A stretch of 64,000 nt of DNA from an uncultured Pseudomonadales bacterium (lineage in GTDB: Bacteria; Pseudomonadota; Gammaproteobacteria; Pseudomonadales; Balneatricaceae). The stretch is taken from NCBI GenBank assembly GCA_943787595.1, contig CALSNA010000002.1, forward strand, positions 62,001 through 126,000. The letters run 5' to 3'. Both the position numbers and the translations under genes were made by a program. The notes beneath the pieces were generated by a model that did not search any database, was not told the origin of the DNA, and was given only the letters and a program-made list of their open reading frames with translations. Shown in pieces: positions 51,751 through 59,272 of the stretch. The number at the start of each line of letters is the position of its first letter. Within the stretch, counting starts at the first letter, position 1.

Positions 51751-52353
51751 ATGAAAATCGATGTTGTAGTATTTGATTTTGATGAGACACTAGTGCTGGA
51801 AAATAGCCTAGGGTATTTGTTTCAAGCAATTGCTGGCAAGACTTATTGGACTGCCGCAATACCAGCCATAATAAAATCCATGTTCCGTTTGGAATTTAGT
51901 TACAGATTCCGGTTGAGTGTTAAGCAGACATTGTATAAAAAACACCTTAAAGGAGTCTCTGAAAGCAGTATTTATCATGCTGGAACTTTAGCAGCATCTC
52001 GTTTAACGGTTAACAGCAATGTAATGCAGGTGTTGAAATCGGCAAATAAGCGTGGTAAAACTGTTGTAATTGCAACTGCCTCACCACGAATTTACGTGAC
52101 CGGGATCCTTGATGAATTAAAAGTTAATCGGTTTAAAATTATTGGCACGGAAGTCGATTTTGAGACTGGTTTTATCCTCGGTGAAGAGTGTTCTCGCGAG
52201 GCAAAATGGCTTGCTATCAGCAAGGAAGTAAGCAGCCTTGAAGTCGTTAGTATAATGGGCTATGGCAATGCACCAGATGATTTATTTATGCTGAAACAGG
52301 TAGATCAGGGGTTTTTAGTTAAAGGCGCATTAGTTTGCCAATATGGGCCTTGA
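51751..52353 (+). CDS. HAD-superfamily phosphatase of the Ter island (SerB-like)
   Basis: 200 residues. HAD motif I is VVFDFDETLV (Asp9 and Asp11), motif II VVIATASPR and motif IV MGYGNAPDDLFML. The helical cap follows motif I. It resembles HAD-IB enzymes (phosphoserine-phosphatase-like). The substrate is unknown; HADs are regular members of Ter operons. ATG 51751, after AAGG, is preferred over TTG 51748. Confidence 0.85.
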   Translation: MKIDVVVFDFDETLVLENSLGYLFQAIAGKTYWTAAIPAIIKSMFRLEFSYRFRLSVKQTLYKKHLKGVSESSIYHAGTLAASRLTVNSNVMQVLKSANKRGKTVVIATASPRIYVTGILDELKVNRFKIIGTEVDFETGFILGEECSREAKWLAISKEVSSLEVVSIMGYGNAPDDLFMLKQVDQGFLVKGALVCQYGP

Positions 52354-52416
52354 TTTTTGGATAATAGGCCTCCTAATAAATAGGATCTTTTGTAACTAAA
52401 ATAGGAATAAGTAACA

Positions 52417-52995
52417 ATGAGCGTATCATTAAGTAAAGGCGGTAACGTTTCCCTGGAAAAAGCAGCGCCAGGTATGACCAAAATGATTGTTGGTTTAGGC
52501 TGGGACGCTCGATCAACGGATGGCGTAGATTTTGATTTAGATGCATCTGTGTTTCTGCTAGGTGTGGACGGTAAAGTGATCGATGACAAGTCATTCATTT
52601 TCTACAATAATTTGAAATCTGTTTGTGAATCCGTTGAGCATACTGGCGACAACTTAACCGGTGACGGGGAAGGTGACGATGAATCAATCAAAATTAACTT
52701 ATCTACAATACCAACAAATGTTTATAAAATCGCTATTTCAGTCACCATTCACGATGCAAAGAGTCGTGGCCAGAACTTTGGTCAAGTGTCTAACGCTTTC
52801 GTACGCGTGGTTGATGGCGCTAATGGTAAGGAAGTTATTCGTTACGATCTAAGCGAAGATTACTCTATAGAAACAGCTATGAACTTCAGCGAAATTTATC
52901 GTCATAATAATGAATGGAAATTCAAAGCAGTCGGTCAAGGTTTTTCTGGTGGTCTGAAACCCATGTCTCAAGAGTTTGGAGTTAACGTAGGTTAA
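52417..52995 (+). CDS. terD: TerD-family stress protein (TerD/TerE type)
   Basis: 192 residues: [60 protein letters not shown] (calcium sites) and [20 protein letters not shown], a textbook TerD/TerE. AGGAATAAG lies before the ATG. It is the last gene before the terminator at 53014, so the first part of the island seems to be one unit. Confidence 0.93.
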   Translation: MSVSLSKGGNVSLEKAAPGMTKMIVGLGWDARSTDGVDFDLDASVFLLGVDGKVIDDKSFIFYNNLKSVCESVEHTGDNLTGDGEGDDESIKINLSTIPTNVYKIAISVTIHDAKSRGQNFGQVSNAFVRVVDGANGKEVIRYDLSEDYSIETAMNFSEIYRHNNEWKFKAVGQGFSGGLKPMSQEFGVNVG

Positions 52996-53013
52996 TTTAA
53001 CTCTACCACATCA

Positions 53014-53051
53014 AATAGGTGAGTCGGTCAAGCTGGCTCGCCTATTTTTTT
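53014..53051 (+). terminator. Rho-independent terminator inside the Ter island
   Basis: AATAGGTGAG pairs with CTCGCCTATT (one G-U pair) and is followed by seven T. It lies 18 bases after the TerD stop and 15 before the PRTase start, so it divides the structural ter genes from the enzyme module. Read-through would lower the level of the enzymes relative to TerD. Confidence 0.8.
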
Positions 53052-53065
53052 GCCAGGAAATAGTA

Positions 53066-54199
53066 ATGCAATGTAAAAGCGAATATACAATTCAACTTAA
53101 CAACGGGCATTTAGATTTAGTTGTAGAACCTTCAGTTTATTTAATGGAAACACTCTTGGAGTTTGCATCACGTGAAAATCCAAATCGAGCATACTTATTT
53201 CTCTCGAAGGTATTAGGTAAATATATTCCCTGCCTACCCTCCGAAATGCGAAGAACATACCAAGCGTTGGCAAACATGATCAGTGTTACGGGCAACATAT
53301 TAGTGTTAGGTGTAGCAGAGACCGCAACTGGCTTAGGCGCAGGAGTTGCTGATGAAATTAGTATTGACTGTAGTGGTAGCACTTTTTATGCGCAAACCAC
53401 ACGATACAGTTTTGATAAAAATTTAGCCTTTAGCATTACCGAAAAACATAGCCATGCTCCTCTGCACCTAATCTACGACATGGCTGATAATATTGACCTA
53501 ACTAGTATTGAAAACTTAATTCTGGTCGATGATGAAATCAGTACTGGGAAAACGCTAGCTCAAATCACCCAAGGAATGTGTGATTACTTACCGAATCTAA
53601 AAACTGTGCATTGGGTATCTTTGGTTAATTGGATATCCAGAGGAACTTGTGATCGCTTCCACGCAGATTATACTTCTATTAACTTGCATTTCCATAGTTT
53701 GTTGCGTGGAGAATTTAGCTTCAAGCAGAGTTCCAAAAAAATACTAAAGTTTCCAAATTTAACTGCTATGGACCTCAGCACTGTTTCTTGTCGTCAAGAT
53801 ACTGGACGCAGAGGTGTTAAATTGGAAACGCCAAAAGAAATTGTATTTGTTGACGAAGAAAATGTGCCATTTACAGGTTCAGAGCTTAGTTTTAACAACC
53901 AGTATGTGATTGTTGGAACGGGAGAGTTTACTTTTTTTCCATTTTTATTCGCGGAAAAGCTAGAGAACGCTGGCTACGACGTTTTGTTTGAGTCAACAGG
54001 CCGCTCTCCTATTCTCCAAGGAGATGGCATTTCAAGTAAGCTAAAGTTCTACGATCCAGGTCATAACGCATACTACTACCTGTACAACCTACCAGAAAAC
54101 CGCACACCAATTATAATGTACGAGACTATGGAGCAATTTAAAATGTGTCCATTACACAAGTTGATCAATTGTAAAAGCATTATCCTAGGTAGAAATTAA
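53066..54199 (+). CDS. Ter-associated phosphoribosyltransferase with TRSP-type C-terminus
   Basis: 377 residues. The PRPP-binding loop is ILVDDEISTGKTLAQ (about 151-165). Upstream, VLGVAETATGLGAGVADEI is the usual start of the PRTase core. The C-terminal third (GTGEFTFFPFLFAEKLENAG, then FESTGRSPI) matches the TRSP domain found in Ter operons. AGGAAATAGTA precedes the ATG. It overlaps the HAD gene by one base (TAATG). Published comparative genomics of Ter systems proposes that such PRTases make a nucleoside-like metabolite; that is untested here. Confidence 0.85.
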   Translation: MQCKSEYTIQLNNGHLDLVVEPSVYLMETLLEFASRENPNRAYLFLSKVLGKYIPCLPSEMRRTYQALANMISVTGNILVLGVAETATGLGAGVADEISIDCSGSTFYAQTTRYSFDKNLAFSITEKHSHAPLHLIYDMADNIDLTSIENLILVDDEISTGKTLAQITQGMCDYLPNLKTVHWVSLVNWISRGTCDRFHADYTSINLHFHSLLRGEFSFKQSSKKILKFPNLTAMDLSTVSCRQDTGRRGVKLETPKEIVFVDEENVPFTGSELSFNNQYVIVGTGEFTFFPFLFAEKLENAGYDVLFESTGRSPILQGDGISSKLKFYDPGHNAYYYLYNLPENRTPIIMYETMEQFKMCPLHKLINCKSIILGRN

Positions 54200-54921
54200 T
54201 GACAGTAGTAGTTTTTTCTGATCTTGATGACACTCTTTTTCATACCAAACGTAAGTGCCTAGATCTATCAGAGCATAAGGATGCCACTGCACTTTCTAGT
54301 GGTGAAGTTGGAGCTTATTCTTCACCCCAGCAGCAAGCCTTAATCTCATTATTTAACGATTCAATTATTATACCCGTGACCGGACGCCGTACAGATTCCT
54401 TAAATCGTGTTCTAATGGATTTTTCGAGTTACAAAATAGCATCTCATGGTGCGATTGTTATTAATCATCAGAATAAATTAGACCCTACATGGAGGCTGAT
54501 TTTGGGTAAAGAGGAACCTCAGTGGCGTAATCGAATGGATCAACTTAAACAACAATTGGAGCTAGATGTTGAACGCCTAGATATTGAAGTACGTGTCCGA
54601 ATAGTCAACGATCAAGGTTATGCCTGCTATGTCTGCGTTAAAGGAGACCCCTTATATTTAAAGCTCCTTATAAACAAAACAGACAAGGAGAGTACAGAGG
54701 GCTTTACTGTTCATGCCAACGATAGAAATCTTGCATTTTTGCCTCCATATGCCAGTAAGCGCCGTGCTGTCGATTTCCTTAAATGCTTGTTTAAGAATGA
54801 GAATAACAGGCATATTACATTTTTTGGATTTGGTGATAGTTTGTCAGACGCTGGCTTCATGTCGATATGTGATTTTCAAATTATCCCATCAAATAGCCAG
54901 ATTGCAGAGGTTCTAAGATGA
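54199..54921 (+). CDS. HAD-superfamily phosphatase, sucrose-phosphatase-like
   Basis: 240 residues. HAD motif I FSDLDDTLFHT (Asp8, Asp10), the VTGRRTDSL motif II, and motif IV FFGFGDSLSDAGFM. The cap domain between motifs II and IV is of the sucrose-phosphatase/Cof kind. It overlaps the PRTase gene by one base and the next gene by four (ATGA), so these three enzymes are made together. Confidence 0.85.
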   Translation: MTVVVFSDLDDTLFHTKRKCLDLSEHKDATALSSGEVGAYSSPQQQALISLFNDSIIIPVTGRRTDSLNRVLMDFSSYKIASHGAIVINHQNKLDPTWRLILGKEEPQWRNRMDQLKQQLELDVERLDIEVRVRIVNDQGYACYVCVKGDPLYLKLLINKTDKESTEGFTVHANDRNLAFLPPYASKRRAVDFLKCLFKNENNRHITFFGFGDSLSDAGFMSICDFQIIPSNSQIAEVLR

Positions 54922-56018
54922 GTACGACTCAGCAAAACAAAAGTTCTATTTTCAGCGGTAGCTATATGTCTGATGATTGTGAATTTTTACTTCAAAAAGT
55001 TGAACTCAAACCGATTAGCGTAGTAGAAAAAGAACGTCTTTTACAGGCTGGAGGTATCCACTACTCGAAGATTATTTCAAACGAAGAACCACCTTCAAAA
55101 AAGTATTTAAATACATTCCATAACCTCATTGATACATACGGTAATCGTTTAGCTTCTGAGATCAAATTGTTAGCGAGAACGTTGCACAATGTGAAGGGAG
55201 AGAGTGTCACCATAGTGTCTCTGGCTCGTGCGGGTACTCCAGTTGGAGTTTTACTTGCGCGAGCACTAAAGATAGGCCACAGCTGTGATGTAAAGCATTA
55301 TTCGATTTCGATTGTTCGTGATCATGGTATTGATACTGCTGCTTTGCAATATATTGCCAATTCGGGACGTTCCGCGGATTCAATTATTTTTGTAGATGGC
55401 TGGACTGCTAAAGGAATCATAAATAGAGAACTAAAGCGATCTATAGCAAACTGGAATTCGAAGAATACTTATAAAATTGGAGATCAGTTGTGTGTGATTT
55501 CGGACCTTAGTGGTCATGCCGAATATATTGGCACAACAGATGATTATGCTATTCCATCAGGGGTCTTGAACAGCACAGTTTCAGGGTTATTGTCTCGCAC
55601 ATTAATATTAGACAAAGTTTCTGGTTTTCATCAATGTGTAAATTACTCCCACCTAACCAAGAATGATTTAAGCCGGTGGTTTGTTGATGAAATCAGTAGT
55701 CGATTTGGTAAAGTTCCTACTGCGATAAATAATGTTTCTCCAAACTGGCGACTCAAGCGTCAGGCAGATGTATCCTCGTTCATAACTAAGACAATGTTTG
55801 ATTACGGTATCCAAGACATTAACATAATCAAACCTGGAATAGCCGAATCCACACGCGTGATGCTACGACGGTTACCACGTTTATTAGTTTTAAAAGATGG
55901 AAACAGCACAGATGTAGCCCACATGAAGGTGCTCGCTACAGAGAAAAAAATTATGATTAAAGAAGACCCACTAATGCCGTTCGCTGCAATGGCATTCATT
56001 GAAAATGTGAAGGAGTAG
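54918..56018 (+). CDS. StiP-like PRTase-fold protein with PELOTA-type RNA-binding end
   Basis: 366 residues. SGSYMSDDCEFLLQKVELKP is the start, VTIVSLARAGTPVGVLLARA and ISIVRDHGIDTAALQYI the PRTase-like core and IIFVDGWTAKGIINRELK the PRPP-loop equivalent. These fit the family annotated as 'cysteine protease StiP', which belongs to Ter operons and carries a PELOTA-type RNA-binding domain at the C-terminus (here about 285-366). The old 'protease' label is poorly supported. Its 4-base overlap with the HAD gene shows coupling. Confidence 0.83.
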   Translation: MSTTQQNKSSIFSGSYMSDDCEFLLQKVELKPISVVEKERLLQAGGIHYSKIISNEEPPSKKYLNTFHNLIDTYGNRLASEIKLLARTLHNVKGESVTIVSLARAGTPVGVLLARALKIGHSCDVKHYSISIVRDHGIDTAALQYIANSGRSADSIIFVDGWTAKGIINRELKRSIANWNSKNTYKIGDQLCVISDLSGHAEYIGTTDDYAIPSGVLNSTVSGLLSRTLILDKVSGFHQCVNYSHLTKNDLSRWFVDEISSRFGKVPTAINNVSPNWRLKRQADVSSFITKTMFDYGIQDINIIKPGIAESTRVMLRRLPRLLVLKDGNSTDVAHMKVLATEKKIMIKEDPLMPFAAMAFIENVKE

Positions 56019-56025
56019 CTATTAA

Positions 56026-56343
56026 ATGAACAAAAAAAAATTGAACCTAAAGATTTCTGCCATAATCGTTGTATGCATTGGATTAACAGTGTGTGGTGTA
56101 TTAACAATTATGCCTGAAGATCGTGTCAATCAAATTAGTCGACTTGGAGTAAGCTATTTAGACGGTGATTATCGGGTAACTTATACTAGTTATAGTGGTG
56201 ATAAGACTTGGTTTGTACGAAATAGCAAGGTGACATCAGAACCTGCTAAAGGTTACTACTTCTTCTGGACTCATGACTCTAAAACCAACACAAAGCGATA
56301 TGTTCAGGTGCCAATAGCTAATACATATATCGAAGAAATATAG
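56026..56343 (+). CDS. Small membrane-anchored protein of the Ter island
   Basis: 105 residues: a basic start (MNKKKLNLK), one membrane helix (ISAIIVVCIGLTVCGVLTIM), then a periplasmic-looking domain rich in Tyr, Ser and Thr (YLDGDYRVTYTSYSGDKTW). No family known to me. It starts 8 bases after the StiP-like gene, so it belongs to the same transcript and could be a sensor or partner. Confidence 0.7.
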   Translation: MNKKKLNLKISAIIVVCIGLTVCGVLTIMPEDRVNQISRLGVSYLDGDYRVTYTSYSGDKTWFVRNSKVTSEPAKGYYFFWTHDSKTNTKRYVQVPIANTYIEEI

Positions 56344-56732
56344 AATTACTGACCCTGTAAATAACTCTATGTATTTCTCTTAGTTAAATATGACCTGACA
56401 ATTGCTCATCAAAAACAATCATAAAGTGGTTTAGCGCTGCACGCTGGTTATGAATTGGCATCGCCAGTCCGGTAAACTAGCTTATGTAATAGTTCACTAG
56501 ATCGATATCCTCAATAACCTGCACTCGATTCTGCACAGAATACTTTACTCGCCATCAGTAATGAATGTTAATACAGTGGTTAAATTTACTGTGTAATCTC
56601 CCGTAAATTAAAACTCATATTTAATGTAGACACCATGTCTCTATATTGTATTCAATATTACGATTTGAGGCCGATATCTTGTTTGTTTTTTAATCCCACC
56701 TTAACAAATTTCAATCAGCTTTCTCATGGCAG
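56344..56732. other. Gap between the Ter island and the IS element
   Basis: 389 bases, no gene or convincing terminator. Confidence 0.45.
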
Positions 56733-56803
56733 TGTAACTATCCCCTAAACTAATACACATCACTCGTAGAATTTTTTATAAGATATCCCAGAGCAGTTTT
56801 ACG

Positions 56804-57064
56804 ATGAGCAAACGCATGACCGAAAGCCAAATAGTGGCAATTTTGAAAGAAGCTGACGCTGGTATGGCAATAAAAGATATCTGCCGTAAATATAGCGTAG
56901 CCAATTCAACTGTTTACAAATGGCGAGAAAAGTATGGCGGCATGGAAGCCTCTGATGTTAAACGCTTAAAAGAGCTTGAAGAAGAGAACCGTAGGCTTAA
57001 GCAAATGTACGCTGACTTAAGTCTTAAATCTCAGCTACAGGAAGAAATCATAAAAAAGCTGTAG
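56804..57064 (+). CDS. IS3-family OrfA, DNA-binding part of the transposase
   Basis: 86 residues: a helix-turn-helix (MTESQIVAILKEADAGMAIK, then DICRKYSVANSTVYKWREKY) and a leucine-zipper-like helix (LKELEEENRRLKQMYADL). At the end, A-AAA-AAG (57051-57057) is a classic -1 slippery heptamer in the right phase, which would make an OrfAB fusion. Confidence 0.93.
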   Translation: MSKRMTESQIVAILKEADAGMAIKDICRKYSVANSTVYKWREKYGGMEASDVKRLKELEEENRRLKQMYADLSLKSQLQEEIIKKL

Positions 57065-57879
57065 TGCCTGTGGCAGAGCGCAAAGTCTGGGCTCAGGAGT
57101 TACAGGCCACACACCAAATCGGTGTAACAATGAGCTGTAAAGTCGTTTCTATAAGCCGAACGGCGTTTTATTATCAGCCAACGCTGACAGATGATAGTGC
57201 CATTATCGATGCACTGAATGACTTGGTGGAAAAACACCAGAGGTGGGGCTTTCCTAAGTGTTTTAAGCGGCTGCGTAAGCTAGGCTATCACTGGAACCAT
57301 AAGCGCGTATATCGCGTGTACACGGAGTTAAAGCTCAACCTTAGGCGCAAATCCAAACGAAGGTTACCGCCAAGAAACCCCGAACCATTAACGGTGCCAA
57401 ATCATCAAGGGCACACATGGTCAATGGACTTTATGAGTGACCAGCTGCATAACAAGGTGCGTTATAGAACATTTAACATCATCGATGACTTTAACCGCCA
57501 GCTATTAGGCATTGATATAGCCACCAGCATTCCATCGTTGCGTGTTATACGTTATTTAGACAGGTTGGGCGAATGGCATGGTTATCCAGAGAAGATTCGG
57601 GTTGATAACGGCAGTGAATTCACGTCAAGCGTGTTTACCGATTGGGCTCTAGCTCACAGTATCAGAATTGACTATATCAAGCCTGGTTGCCCGTATCAAA
57701 ACGGCTATATAGAGCGTTTTAATCGTACATATAGGCATGAAGTATTGGACTTATATTGGTTTAAAAACCTACAGGAGGTTAAGCAGATAACGGACGAATG
57801 GATTGAAATTTATAACACCCAAAGGCCGCATGACTCGCTCAATGATATGACGCCCACTGAGTATAGGAATGCAGCTTAA
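57064..57879 (+). CDS. IS3-family OrfB, DDE integrase part of the transposase
   Basis: 271 residues. DDE residues: Asp in WSMDFMSDQL, Asp in IRVDNGSEFTS and Glu in NGYIERFNRTYRHEVLD, with the family's HDSLNDMTPTEYR near the end. It is in the -1 frame to OrfA and is reached through the slippery site (AVVPVAERK joins). Confidence 0.94.
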   Translation: MPVAERKVWAQELQATHQIGVTMSCKVVSISRTAFYYQPTLTDDSAIIDALNDLVEKHQRWGFPKCFKRLRKLGYHWNHKRVYRVYTELKLNLRRKSKRRLPPRNPEPLTVPNHQGHTWSMDFMSDQLHNKVRYRTFNIIDDFNRQLLGIDIATSIPSLRVIRYLDRLGEWHGYPEKIRVDNGSEFTSSVFTDWALAHSIRIDYIKPGCPYQNGYIERFNRTYRHEVLDLYWFKNLQEVKQITDEWIEIYNTQRPHDSLNDMTPTEYRNAA

Positions 57880-57920
57880 ACTGTCTACGAGGTGGCTGTG
57901 TTAAGAATGGGGTATTTACA

Positions 57921-58324
57921 GCAGCTCCTAATACTTTTATCTTTTTTTCCAGCATGGGTGAACCTGACTTTTTTTTATATCAAAATTATGATTACCAACA
58001 TATACGGTTTCTAGAAATATCTTAGATCGTATCCTAGAAAAAACTGACTTACTTGAAGCACTACTGCCTTTAAATAGTAACCCCCTGATAAAAAATTAGT
58101 TTTTTGTATGTAAAGAACAGAGCTTTTACTGTAATCAATCGTGCAACGATTAAAGTTAATTCGAATTGAAACGTATTTTGACGGAAAAAACAGGATTTCA
58201 TTTTTTTACATGGATGAAAATAATAAAATCCTGTTTATTGAGATTTTGCGTATTTACTTATTATAAGCACCTACGGGAGGTAGGCATCTTGATCATATGT
58301 TTATGCTCTAATGAAAAGAATAAG
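57921..58324. other. Gap right of the IS element
   Basis: About 400 bases. No gene apart from the comM fragment to its right. The rest of comM would have lain here. Confidence 0.45.
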
Positions 58325-58442
58325 TATCATTGTACCCAGCACTAGTCAGTGCAGGCAAGCCATTAGTCAGATGAGTTTCTACAGTAACCTGCCGGGCATC
58401 AATGCCAACACGGGCCCAGCTGTAAGTAATGGCAGGTGACAT
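58325..58442 (-). pseudogene. comM fragment, N-terminus only
   Basis: From ATG 58442 (ribosome site AAGGAAGG just upstream) the minus strand reads MSPAITYSWARVGIDARQVT then VETHLTNGLPALTSAGYNDT and stops. This matches the start of ComM, an AAA+ helicase for natural transformation (MSLAIVHSRAxVGVxAPxVTVEVHLSNGLPALNIVGL). Nothing after about codon 42 is recognisable. ubiK-comM order is common. Confidence 0.8.
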
Positions 58443-58507
58443 AATCCTTCCTTGGTTTATATAGCGTGTAAATAATCAGCTATCTTTCTGGGTGTGGCAG
58501 GCAGCTG

Positions 58508-58765
58508 TTAACTGTCGGGTCGATGGATTAATTGCTCTAGCTCGTTGATCTGCTGCTCCAGCGATTCCAACCGCATTCGAGTATGCTGTAAGACTGCAAC
58601 TTGAGCATCAAACTCATCCCGAGTCACCAGATCCAAGTTAGCTATTGCAGTGTGCATTATGGTATTCAAGTTCTGTTTGGCGGCAGTTGCAGTTGGCATC
58701 AGTGAATCCGGAATAGCACCAGTAATCCGTCCAACCAGTTGGTCAATTTGTATTTTGTTAAGCAT
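58508..58765 (-). CDS. ubiK: UbiK ubiquinone-synthesis accessory factor (YqiC)
   Basis: 85 residues, family length. An N-terminal amphipathic helix (NKIQIDQLVGRITGAIPDSL), a link, and a C-terminal coiled coil (VLQHTRMRLESLEQQINELE) as in BMFP proteins. UbiK binds UbiJ in E. coli and supports aerobic ubiquinone synthesis; with ubiJ missing from its usual place here, its partner is unclear. AGGAGA precedes the ATG. glnK, often divergent nearby, is not found. Confidence 0.9.
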   Translation of the reverse strand: MLNKIQIDQLVGRITGAIPDSLMPTATAAKQNLNTIMHTAIANLDLVTRDEFDAQVAVLQHTRMRLESLEQQINELEQLIHRPDS

Positions 58766-59272
58766 AGTTTAGTCTCCTAAATACATCAATAAGTTTAACA
58801 TGTCACCACAATTATGCGCTTAATAAGCATCAGCAAAGATAATTTACATACCATAGTCAAACGGACATCCACTCTCGCCATAAGGTAGTCTCACAATATC
58901 TTCAGTGCCGTTGTGATCTAACGCCTATAAAGCGAGCGCAATCCAGATTTATTAATAAAAAATGTCCATTTTGAACTAATTTTAACACTTTAAAGGAATT
59001 AGGAATTAATAACACATCGTGTTTTAGCGCTTACAATCTAGAGCCTTTCTGTAAAAAATATCGCTATTTAATTATAATGGCATCGACGCTAAAATGTTTA
59101 GATACTCTTATTTGTAAAATATGTCGATGTTGTTGACATCGCTCTAGCGCACCTGATCCAATTATTTTGGATCCTAGTCAAGATCGTTGCAATTTACTGC
59201 CTCAATCAATAGTCAAAAGCAAACGTGACAGATAATTTCTGCTAATATTGACGACGTGGAAGTTTTTGGATC
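58766..59272. other. Divergent gap between ubiK and spoT
   Basis: 507 AT-rich bases, no gene. The genes gmk and rpoZ that often precede spoT are not seen. Confidence 0.45.

Larger units (their letters stand above)
56733..57920 (+). mobile_element. Intact IS3-family insertion sequence (IS407-like), 1188 bp
   Basis: Ends form imperfect inverted repeats: TGTAACTATCCCC on the left and, reversed, TGTAAATACCCC on the right; CTCGTAGA also recurs near both ends. GCAG stands on both sides (56729-56732 and 57921-57924), a 4-bp target duplication as expected of the IS407 group. Both transposase frames are intact, so it looks recent and perhaps active. Confidence 0.88.
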
